Source: Taeniopygia guttata (Eukaryota; Chordata; Aves; Passeriformes; Estrildidae). From it: a stretch of DNA of 64,000 bases. The translations under genes and the position numbers were made by a program. The stretch is taken from assembly GCF_048771995.1 (NCBI RefSeq), contig NC_133024.1, forward strand, positions 5,001 through 69,000, written 5' to 3'. Below, in pieces: positions 1 to 8,271 of the stretch. Position 1 is the first letter of the stretch. Each line of letters begins with the position of its first letter. Below the pieces are notes generated by a model that was given only the letters and a program-made list of their open reading frames with translations, was not told where the DNA came from and made no database searches.

Positions 1-1470
1 AACCCTAACCCTAACCCTAACCCTAACCCTAACCCTAACCCTAACCCTAACCCTAACCCTAACCCTAACCCTAACCCTAACCCTAACCCTAACCCTAACC
101 CTAACCCTAACCCTAACCCTAACCCTAACCCTAACCCTAACCCTAACCCTAACCCTAACCCTAACCCTAACCCTAACCCTAACCCTAACCCTAACCCTAA
201 CCCTAACCCTAACCCTAACCCTAACCCTAACCCTAACCCTAACCCTAACCCTAACCCTAACCCTAACCCTAACCCTAACCCTAACCCTAACCCTAACCCT
301 AACCCTAACCCTAACCCTAACCCTAACCCTAACCCTAACCCTAACCCTAACCCTAACCCTAACCCTAACCCTAACCCTAACCCTAACCCTAACCCTAACC
401 CTAACCCTAACCCTAACCCTAACCCTAACCCTAACCCTAACCCTAACCCTAACCCTAACCCTAACCCTAACCCTAACCCTAACCCTAACCCTAACCCTAA
501 CCCTAACCCTAACCCTAACCCTAACCCTAACCCTAACCCTAACCCTAACCCTAACCCTAACCCTAACCCTAACCCTAACCCTAACCCTAACCCTAACCCT
601 AACCCTAACCCTAACCCTAACCCTAACCCTAACCCTAACCCTAACCCTAACCCTAACCCTAACCCTAACCCTAACCCTAACCCTAACCCTAACCCTAACC
701 CTAACCCTAACCCTAACCCTAACCCTAACCCTAACCCTAACCCTAACCCTAACCCTAACCCTAACCCTAACCCTAACCCTAACCCTAACCCTAACCCTAA
801 CCCTAACCCTAACCCTAACCCTAACCCTAACCCTAACCCTAACCCTAACCCTAACCCTAACCCTAACCCTAACCCTAACCCTAACCCTAACCCTAACCCT
901 AACCCTAACCCTAACCCTAACCCTAACCCTAACCCTAACCCTAACCCTAACCCTAACCCTAACCCTAACCCTAACCCTAACCCTAACCCTAACCCTAACC
1001 CTAACCCTAACCCTAACCCTAACCCTAACCCTAACCCTAACCCTAACCCTAACCCTAACCCTAACCCTAACCCTAACCCTAACCCTAACCCTAACCCTAA
1101 CCCTAACCCTAACCCTAACCCTAACCCTAACCCTAACCCTAACCCTAACCCTAACCCTAACCCTAACCCTAACCCTAACCCTAACCCTAACCCTAACCCT
1201 AACCCTAACCCTAACCCTAACCCTAACCCTAACCCTAACCCTAACCCTAACCCTAACCCTAACCCTAACCCTAACCCTAACCCTAACCCTAACCCTAACC
1301 CTAACCCTAACCCTAACCCTAACCCTAACCCTAACCCTAACCCTAACCCTAACCCTAACCCTAACCCTAACCCTAACCCTAACCCTAACCCTAACCCTAA
1401 CCCTAACCCTAACCCTAACCCTAACCCTAACCCTAACCCTAACCCTAACCCTAACCCTAACCCTAACCCT
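1..1470. repeat. Terminal telomere tract, (AACCCT)245
   Basis: The hexamer AACCCT is repeated 245 times without a single substitution that I can see. This is the C-rich strand of the vertebrate telomere repeat (TTAGGG), read from the chromosome end inward, so base 1 is the distal side and the chromosome body lies to the right. The absence of any variant in 1.47 kb fits telomerase-made sequence, although assembly polishing could also have removed variants. The true telomere may be longer, because the window simply starts inside it. Confidence 0.99.
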
Positions 1471-1601
1471 AACCAGCTAACTAACCCTAACCAGCTAACT
1501 AACCCTAACCAGCTAACTAACCCTAACCAGCTAACTAACCCTAACCAGCTAACTAACCCTAACCAGCTAACTAACCCTAACCCTAACCAGCTAACCCTAA
1601 C
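1465..1601. repeat. Proximal variant telomere repeats, 18-bp unit
   Basis: Six consecutive copies of an 18-bp unit made of one canonical hexamer plus AACCAGCTAACT occupy 1465-1572. Two canonical hexamers and one broken variant follow, ending at about 1601 next to AGGGGTGG. Variant repeats are usual at the inner edge of vertebrate telomeres. Here the variant has become a regular higher-order unit rather than scattered point changes, which implies amplification of the 18-mer as a block. Confidence 0.95.
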
Positions 1602-2710
1602 TAGGGGTGGGGCCTGGGGAGGGGGCGGGGCCTGGGGGAGGGGCCGAGGGGAGGGGGAGTGGCCGGGGGCGGGGTCTGGGGAGGGGGAGTAGCCGGGGGC
1701 GGGGCCTGGGGAGGGGGAGTGGCCGGGGGGCGGGGTTAGGGTTGGGGGAGGAGTCGGGGGGCGGGGTTAGGGTTGGGGGAGGGGGCGGGGGGCGGGGTTA
1801 GGGTTGGGGGAGGGGCCAGGGGGCGGGGTTAGGGTTGGGGGAGGGGCCAGGGGGCGGGGTTAGGGTTGGGGGAGGGGCCAGGGGGCGGGGTTAGGGTTGG
1901 GGGAGGGGCCAGGGGGCGGGGTTGGGGAGGGGCTAGGGGCGGGGCTGGGGTTAGGGGTGGGGCTGGGGGCGGGGTTAGGGTTGGGGGAGGGGCCAGGGGG
2001 CGGGGTTAGGGTTGGGGAGGGGCTAGGGGCGGGGCTGGGGTTAGGGGTGGGGCTGGGGGCGGGGTTAGGGTTGGGGGAGGGGCCAGGGGGCGGGGTTAGG
2101 GTCAGGGGAGGGGCTAGGGGGCGGGGTTAGGGTCGGGGGAGGGGCCGGGGTTAGGGTTGGGGGAGTGGCCGGGGGCGGGGTTAGGGTCGGGGGAGGGGCC
2201 AGGGGGCGGGGTTAGGGTTGGGGGAGGGGCCAGGGGGCGGGGTTAGGGTTGGGGGAGGGGCCAGGGGGCGGGGTTGGGGAGGGGCTAGGGGCGGGGCTGG
2301 GGTTAGGGGTGGGGCTGGGGGCGGGGTTAGGGTTGGGGGAGGGGCCAGGGGGCGGGGTTAGGGTTGGGGAGGGGCTAGGGGCGGGGCTGGGGTTAGGGGT
2401 GGGGCCGGGGGCGGGGTTAGGGTTGGGGGAGGGGCCAGGGGGCGGGGTTAGGGTCAGGGGAGGGGCTAGGGGGCGGGGTTAGGGTCGGGGGAGGGGCCGG
2501 GGTTAGGGTCGGGGGAGTGGCCGGGGGCGGGGTTAGGGTCGGGGGAGTGGCCGGGGGCGGGGTTCGGGTCGGGGGAGTGGCCGGGGGCGGGGTTAGGGTT
2601 GGGGGAGGGGCTAGGGTGGGGTCGTGGGAGGGGTTAGGGGTGGGGACTGGGTTAGGGGAGGGGTCAGGTGAGGGGGTGGGGAGGTGTCAGGGTGATGTGA
2701 GGGGGTGGGA
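1602..2710. repeat. G-rich subtelomeric 31-bp tandem repeat with inverted telomere motifs
   Basis: The plus strand is almost entirely G-rich, built on a 31-bp unit containing GGGGTTAGGGTTGGGGGA and GGGGCCAGGGGG (GGGGCC at 1812, 1843, 1874). The embedded TTAGGG motifs are on the strand opposite to that of the terminal telomere, so the telomere/subtelomere boundary is a head-to-head switch of telomere-like motifs. Most units carry one CpG in GGGCGGGG, which is also an Sp1-type GC box. The tract has very high G-quadruplex potential on the plus strand. The short glycine/arginine-rich open frames here are repeat artefacts. Confidence 0.95.
1897..2482. repeat. 352-bp higher-order duplication in the G-rich tract
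   Basis: The block starting near 1897 recurs at 2249, an offset of 352 bp. Each copy contains the same order of 31-bp units and shorter GGGGCTAGGGGCGGGGCTGG variants. I noticed only a few substitutions between copies, for example TGGGGC versus CGGGGC near 2403. This is a recent tandem segmental duplication within the subtelomeric repeat. Confidence 0.85.
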
Positions 2711-2781
2711 CTACCTAGGAGACCCCTCCCCTAGACCCCCTATATTTATATATAAAAAAGAAGAAAAAATATATGTCCGGT

Positions 2782-2887
2782 GCAGCAGTAGAAAATTTGA
2801 TGCTCCCAGGGAGTAAATAGTTTTCATTTTAAAGTTTTTTTTTTTTTTATTATTTACTCCCTGGGAGCATGGATTTTCTACTGCTGC
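2782..2887. repeat. Long inverted repeat (hairpin), 38-bp arms, 31-bp loop
   Basis: The left arm (2782-2819) and right arm (2851-2887) are reverse complements except for a two-base mismatch/indel patch opposite ATTTGATG. The arms end in GCAGCAGTAGAAAATT and its complement, and each contains the short palindrome CTCCCAGGGAG. The 31-bp loop is AT-rich with a long T run. The structure could be a miniature inverted-repeat element, a fold-back RNA precursor or a palindrome formed at a break. There is no open frame and I saw no clear target-site duplication. The preceding 2711-2781 holds an AT-rich TATATTTATATATAAAAAAG stretch and nothing recognisable. Confidence 0.85.
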
Positions 2888-3975
2888 TTTTCTATTCTAA
2901 AAGTAGAAAGGAAGAAAAAAAGAGGAAGAGAGAAAGAGAGAGGAGGAGAGAGTGAGAGGAAGAAGAGGAGAGAGGAAAAGAAGAAGAAGAGAAGACAAAG
3001 AAGAAAAGGAGAAAGGGAGAAGAAGAACAGGAGACAAGAAGAAGAGGAGACAAGAAGAAGAGGAGAGAGGGAGAAGAGGAGACAAGAAGAAGAGGAGAGA
3101 GGGAGAAGATGAAGAAGAGGAGAGAGGGAGAAGAACAAGAACAAGAGGAGACAGGGAGAAGAAGAAGCAAAAGAAGAGGAGAGAGTAAGTAGAAGAAAAC
3201 AAAGTGAGAAGAAGAAAAAGAGGAGAGTGTGAGAAGAACAGGAGAGAGTGGGAAGAAAGAGAGAGACAAATAACAGGAAGAAGAGTAAAAAGAAGAAAAC
3301 ACAGCAAGAAAAAGAAGACTTAGAGAGAAAGAGAAACCAAAAAAGTTAGATTGGAAAGAGAAAGGAGGAGAAAGGGAGAAGGAAAGGGGAGTAAGGAGAA
3401 AAACAGAGTGAAAGACAAAGAGAAAAGGAAACACTTGAAGGAAAAGAGAAAAGGAAATGGAGAGACATGACAAAGAAGACATAGAGGTAAAAGCCTACAG
3501 GAAAAAAAGAAATAGAGAGACAGAATGAAAGATAGGGTTCAAGAGAGAAAAATAGAAAGAGACTGAAAAAGACAAAATAGTTACAGTTGGACAAAACAGG
3601 AAGAAGGGTGAAAGTTAGAAACAAGGGAAATGATAGCAAGGGTTACAAAGACAAAGGCTGACAAACTTAAAGAAGAAAAAAAAGAAGAAAACACAGTGAA
3701 AGCTATATTGAAAGAGACAGATAAATGGACATGAGGAAATACACATAGAAGAATGGGAGAAAAAGACAAGTTTACAGGGAAATAGGGTTAGAGAAATGCA
3801 GAGATGGTGTTAGAAACAGGAACAAAGGAAAACAGAGCCAGAGACACAGAGAAACAGTTAGATGTGGAAGTAAAAAGTGAAGAATAGACTGAAGAGGAAA
3901 GTAAGAGGCAAAGGGAGAAATAGGGTGAAAATGATATGACACAACCACACCAAATAAAGACAGGAGACAAATGGA
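2888..3975. repeat. Polypurine (GA/GAA-rich) tract, about 1.1 kb
   Basis: The plus strand is nearly all purine, dense in AGAAGAAGAGGAGA-type motifs from 2888 to about 3330. It then grades into A-rich DNA with AGAGAAAGACA-like words up to about 3975. Long homopurine runs can form triplex (H-DNA) structures and are common in avian subtelomeres and minisatellite-rich regions. The Ser/Leu/Phe-rich minus-strand frames and Arg/Lys/Glu-rich plus-strand frames are compositional and are not called as genes. Confidence 0.9.
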
Positions 3976-4379
3976 GGGCAGGGCAGAGGGGTAAGGGGTA
4001 TCATTATTAGGGCTGATTCATCTTTATTAATTTAATTTTTAATTTCAATTACAGGGAAACAATGTATACAAATGTTAGTACAGACACAAATACAACTAAA
4101 AATACATCATAACTAAGCACACAAGTACAAGTCTAATTTACATACAGCAGAATACATCAAAAGACAGGAACAACTTCAAACACAGAACAATACAATGTAC
4201 TACAAGCCAAATACATAATGACACAATATAACCGTGTCTCTGCTGCGGAAAAGTCCGTTACGCTTGTACAGTTAGATGCACCCGGAACAAAAACGGCTCG
4301 CAACGCTCATGCAACTTGCATGCCCCCTTCACGTTACACACAAACTCACCTTCACACTCACAGGAACTGCTTTGTGATA
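3976..4379. other. AT-rich unique spacer
   Basis: This is a short stretch of AT-rich, non-repetitive DNA with TTTATTAATTTAATTTTTAA near 4023, followed by A/C-rich sequence containing repeated ACATACA and ACAATA words. On the minus strand the TTTATT at about 4023 reads AATAAA, a possible polyadenylation signal for something transcribed toward the telomere, but no transcript can be tied to it. From about 4330 the sequence begins to resemble the ACACACAAAC edge of the next repeat. I see no gene. Confidence 0.6.
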
Positions 4380-5735
4380 CCCGAGTCATCGTCCCTCCTC
4401 GGGAACGTGGTTCCCAGGAGACTCCCGAAAAATCCTCCTGCCTGACGAAAACCCCGGTCCCGGGACGGTCCGCACCCTAACTTTGGCGATGAACGTCGCC
4501 TCGCGGACCGGCCGGGACCGAGGAAAAAAAAAACCCAGCCGGGGGGAAAAAAAAAAAAAACCCCCGGCTGGGGATTTTTTATTCTAAATTTAAAAATGTA
4601 TTGAAAAACCTGAAAGGCAAAGGCCATACACACAAGGTTAGAACCATTCAACACACACACACAGCCCTCCTTCAGCTTACACACAAACCCACCCTCGCTC
4701 TCATCTCAACCGCACGGCTAAGACCTGGCCGACAACACGCACTCGCGACGCTCCTCGGGAACGTGGTTCCCGGGAGACTCCCGAAAAATCCTCCTGCCTG
4801 ACGAAAACCCCGGTCCCGGGACGGTCCGCGCCCTAACTTTGGCGATGAACATCGCCTCGCTGACCGGCCGGGACCGAGGAAAAAAAAACCCAGCCGGGGG
4901 GAAAAAAAAAAAAAACCCCCGGCTGGGGATTTTTTATTCTAAGTTTAAAAATGAGTTGAAAAACCTGAAAGGCAAAGGCCATACACACAAGGTTAGAACC
5001 ACTCAACACACAAACACACACACAGCCCTCCTTCAGCTTACACACAAACCCACCCTCGCTCTCATCTCAACCGCTCGGCTAAGACCTGGCAGACGACACG
5101 CACTCGCGACGCTCCTCGGGAACGTGGTTCCCGGGAGACTCCCAAAAAAATCATCCTGCCTGACGAAAACCCCGGTCCCGGGACGGTCTGCGCCCTAACT
5201 TTGGCGATGAATGTCGCCTCGCTGACCGGCCGGGACCGAGGGAAAAAAAACCCAGCCGGGGGGAAAAAAAAAAAAACCCCCCGGCTGGGGATTTTTTATT
5301 CTAAGTTTAAAAATGAGTTGAAAAACCTGAAAGGCAAAGGCCATACACACAAGGTTAGAACCACTCAACACACAAACACACACACAGCCCTCCTTCAGCT
5401 TACACACAAACCCACCCTCGCTCTCATCTCAACCGCTCGGCTAAGACCTGGCAGACGACACACACTCGCGACGCTCCTCGGGAACGTGGTTCCCGGGAGA
5501 CTCCCAAAAAAATCATCCTGCCTGACGAAAACCCCGGTCCCGGGACGGTCTGCGCCCTAACTTTGGCGATGAACGTCGCCTCGCTGACCGGCCGGGACCG
5601 AGGGAAAAAAAACCCAGCCGGGGGGAAAAAAAAAAAAACCCCCCGGCTGGGGATTTTTTATTCTAAGTTTAAAAATGAGTTGAAAAACCTGAAAGGCAAA
5701 GGCCATACACACAAGGTTAGAACCACTCAACACAC
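4380..5735. repeat. 361-bp GC-rich tandem repeat, about 3.75 copies
   Basis: The landmark GGGAACGTGGTTCCC occurs at 4401, 4757, 5118 and 5480, giving unit lengths of 356, 361 and 362 bp; the last copy is cut off at about 5735 within a CA-rich segment. Each unit contains the short dyad GGGAAC-GTG-GTTCCC, several CCCGGG and CCGGCCGGG words, an A-run hairpin and a CA-rich segment. Units 2-4 are nearly identical and unit 1 is more diverged. Open frames of 119 aa recur at the same offset on the plus strand, but they cross the poly-A hairpin and run from unit to unit, so I do not call them genes. Confidence 0.9.
4534..4572. repeat. GC hairpin with poly-A loop, repeated in every 361-bp unit
   Basis: CCCAGCCGGGGG (4534-4545) is followed by a G and 14 A residues and then by its exact reverse complement CCCCCGGCTGGG (4561-4572). 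The same 12-bp stem recurs in the following units, near 4890-4930, 5250-5290 and 5615-5650, with A loops of slightly different length. The perfect stem is kept while the loop length drifts, so the stem is the more stable part of the unit. Confidence 0.85.
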
Positions 5736-6117
5736 ACACACAGACACGCCTGCAGATGCAAGCTCACGCAAACTCTCACAGACAGACACAGACAATCACA
5801 CTCTCTTCTACTGACACGGTGAATGCCACCCTTACGTGAAACACTACGCCGAAAGATATGCTTCGACGCATCTTATGACCGCGGCTCCTCGATGTCAATT
5901 GGTAGATTCCAGGAAATTCTGTAGGGACCCGGGAACCTGCAAGACAATGGAGGCGGTCAATGACTGACTATCTGACAGCCAGGAGCTATACCCACTCTGG
6001 GCCCATCAGTGTTGTACCCGAAACCCCACAGAAGACAGATGAACTGCAAAGTTTTACAACTGCTCTACCTAAGCCTGACTGTGTGCCCGAGCAGGGCAGC
6101 TCCGATCGTAATTGCAC
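5736..6117. other. CA/GACA-rich edge and unique spacer
   Basis: From 5736 to about 5815 the sequence is rich in ACACAGACAGACA words continuing from the preceding repeat. From 5816 to 6117 it is unique, of mixed composition, with a few CpGs. I see no open frame, splice pair or recognisable element. Confidence 0.5.
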
Positions 6118-6793
6118 AACAGAGGCGCGCACAACATAAGCCAATGTAGGTACATACAATATGAGTACTCACAACATAAGCCAATAGAGGTACATACAAC
6201 ATAAGCACATACAATATAAGCCGACATAGGCAGGCGCAACATAAGCACATACAATATAAGCCGACATAGGCAGGCGCAACATAATCACATACAATATAAT
6301 CCGACATAGGCAGGCGCAACATAATCACATACAATATAAGCCAACAGAGGGAGGCGCAACATAAGCACATACAATACAAGATGACATAGGCAGGCGCAAC
6401 ATAATCACATACAATATAAGATGACATAGGCAGGCACAACATAAGCACATACAATATAAGCCGACATAGGCAGGCGCAACATAATCACATACAATATAAG
6501 CCGACATAGGCAGGCGCAACATAAGCACATACAATACAAGATGACATAGGCAGGCGCAACATAATCACATACAATATAAGATGACATAGGCAGGCGCAAC
6601 ATAAGCACATACAATATAAGCCGACATAGGCAGGCGCAACATAGGCACATACAATACAAGATGACATAGGCAGGCGCAACATAAGCACATACAATATAAG
6701 CCAACATAGGCAGGCGCAACATAAGCACATACAATATAAGCCGACATAGGCAGGCGCAACATAAGCACATACAATATAAGCCAACAGAGATAC
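6118..6793. repeat. 40-bp minisatellite, about 17 copies
   Basis: The unit ATAAGCACATACAATATAAG plus CCGACATAGGCAGGCGCAAC is 40 bp. It is repeated from about 6118, degenerate at first (TGAGTACTCACAACATAAG variants), then regular from 6201 to 6785. Variant positions include AAGCAC/AATCAC, CCGACATAGG/GATGACATAGG and CAATATAAG/CAATACAAG, and they alternate in a partly regular way. Because 40 is not a multiple of 3, long minus-strand frames with a 40-residue period appear in all three frames. They are artefacts, not genes. Confidence 0.95.
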
Positions 6794-7225
6794 AATATAA
6801 CTGAGGACTTGACATAAATCTCCAGAAGATTAATTTTTGAGCCCTATATCCTTTGAAAAGGCAGAAGCTATAGAACTACTGTGGTCACATGATGAGGATC
6901 TAATACATTCCATATAGAAGTCCCAGAGAATGGCTACCAAATGTGAGAAGGATGATGGATGAGAACATCTTGTGTACATCTTCTCGTCCCAGAAAGTAAA
7001 TATGTAAAGATGCCGGAATAAGTGATATCCGGGAAGGTATGTGAGAAAACTATGGCCGATATGGCACAGAATGAGGCCGCTAAAGCACGGCAATGCGGCA
7101 AAGACCTATGACGCGGACAACGTGACACAGACAGAAGTGCAAACTGTCTGGCAGTTTCACCTTATGGACCCCAAGATTCCTAGCCCAAGATGAGCCATAG
7201 GCTGATGTCAAAGGAAAGAAAGCCC
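6794..7225. other. Unique sequence, no recognised gene
   Basis: This is mixed-composition unique DNA between the minisatellite and the CpG-rich segment. Open frames are short (87 aa at most on the minus strand) and lack recognisable motifs or codon-use support. It could be part of the 3' untranslated or downstream region of the minus-strand gene model ending at 7626, but I found no AATAAA on the minus strand here. Confidence 0.4.
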
Positions 7226-7239
7226 TACAGCACTAGCAC

Positions 7240-7557
7240 ATGATGATGAAATGTAACTCCTCTCAAGATGTTAGTGCCAAAGCACTTAAGAGGAAGCCTA
7301 AGAAGATCAGTAGGCCTAGAGAAGGAAGCGATGACTACGGGGTAACCGTGGCGCCAGCTCCGGACGTGAAGGCAGGCTCCTCGAGTGAAAAGATCCACGA
7401 TGACGTCGAGAGTCGAAGAAGGCCGCCGACGCAAGCCTCGCGAGAACGCGGAGACCGATCGGAGCTGCCCTGCCTGGCAAAGACCCTGGTGAGGCTGAGG
7501 AAAAACCCTCTCCCTTTGCTTCCGAGGGACCCGTCCCGCTACGGGCCTCTCCTCTAA
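7240..7557 (+). CDS. Possible CpG-rich ORF, 105 aa, unrecognised
   Basis: This plus-strand open frame lies in a locally CpG-rich block (about 7330-7560) containing TGACGTC (7401), TCGCGAGAACGCGG and several CCGNCG words, unlike its neighbours. The predicted protein is basic, with a KRKPKK cluster near residue 20 and many Ser/Arg/Pro residues. The opposite strand is also open for 137 codons (7225-7638), which weakens the case for either. It may instead be a CpG-island promoter, or 3' non-coding sequence of the minus-strand gene. I do not recognise the protein, and confidence that it is translated is low. Confidence 0.2.
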   Translation: MMMKCNSSQDVSAKALKRKPKKISRPREGSDDYGVTVAPAPDVKAGSSSEKIHDDVESRRRPPTQASRERGDRSELPCLAKTLVRLRKNPLPLLPRDPSRYGPLL

Positions 7558-7625
7558 GCTAACACCAAATTGTCTCCTGTGATAGTAAAAGTTTTTCCCC
7601 TTCTCCCACCTACTGGCCCCAGCAC

Positions 7626-8271
7626 TTAGCTTTTGCAAGACGACCGGATGGAATCCAATGTCAGGCGGATGCGGGCGGCGACACGGTCTCTACGTCCGCT
7701 TCGGTGCTGCCGTTTCCAAACTTCAGCTACGTGCTTCTTCAAGGTACCTAAGAAAAAACAGAAAATGGAACTAGTGCCCACCAAAAGAGGAATCCCCGGA
7801 ACTCTTACACACCGCTGCTCCGGCTCACCTGAGATCTGGACTCCACAGGCTGCCTGAAGGATACCTGCAAAATGAAAAGGTACACGCTTAACATGCTGCT
7901 GCATAATGGTCACCTATGAGTCACCGTGCCTAAATGCCAACTCACCCGCTCGCCTCTGTTCCTTCACACACCTAGGGCAGTGACAGCACCTGCAAAAAAA
8001 CAAAGCAAAAAAACCCACTCTGAGATACTGTGAAAACACCATCCCCCTGAACCAAAAAGTACACCCACGCGGACCTGACAATTGCACCCACCTGGCCTCG
8101 GATATCCGGACCAGAGCCATCTTGCAAGAGGAGTGCCTACAATAAAACAAAGTAACCAAGAGTGGATGCTTAGAATTGCAGCAGAAATTGAGACAAGAGC
8201 CAGAACAACAGCTTCTGTTCACTGCTCACCTGGCACACTGGGCCTTGACTGCTCCTAGCTGCCTGGACTTC
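7626..8271 (-). CDS. Terminal exon set (five exons) of the modular gene model
   Basis: In minus-strand order the exons are 8230-8271 (42 bp, homologous to module exon 1), 8092-8136 (45 bp), 7946-7989 (44 bp), 7829-7864 (36 bp) and 7626-7747 (122 bp with stop). Acceptors are strong: TTTGTTTTATTGTAG, TTTGTTTTTTTGCAG, CTTTTCATTTTGCAG and CTGTTTTTTCTTAG. Donors are GTGAGC, GTGGGT, GTGAGT and GTGAGC. The phases (2/2, 2/2, 2/1, 1/1, 1/stop) keep one frame open for 96 residues. The second exon sits where the 167-bp exon should be, with a similar upstream GCATCCA-C/T-TCTTG intron end, so the set looks like a diverged or truncated module. The last exon encodes a basic tail rich in Arg and Lys. Confidence 0.5.

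Noticed and set aside
1-1600. CRISPR-like array at the left edge
   Set aside because: The repeats are contiguous telomere hexamers without spacers.
1607-2816. Gly/Arg-rich frames in the G-rich tract
   Set aside because: Compositional artefacts of the 31-bp repeat with no codon diversity.
2892-3482. 196-codon Ser/Leu/Phe-rich minus-strand frame
   Set aside because: Low-complexity translation of the polypurine tract, with overlapping open frames in other phases.
4020-4030. Minus-strand AATAAA as the polyadenylation site of the modular gene
   Set aside because: It is about 3.6 kb past the stop codon with two tandem repeats between; no evidence connects them.
4839-5560. Recurrent 119-codon frames in the 361-bp repeat
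   Set aside because: They cross the A-loop hairpin, whose length varies, and run over unit boundaries; no conserved coding signal beyond repetition.
6405-6815. Cys/Tyr/Leu-rich 136-codon frame with a membrane-protein look
   Set aside because: It is the translation of the 40-bp minisatellite; all three frames of that strand give the same repeating peptide.
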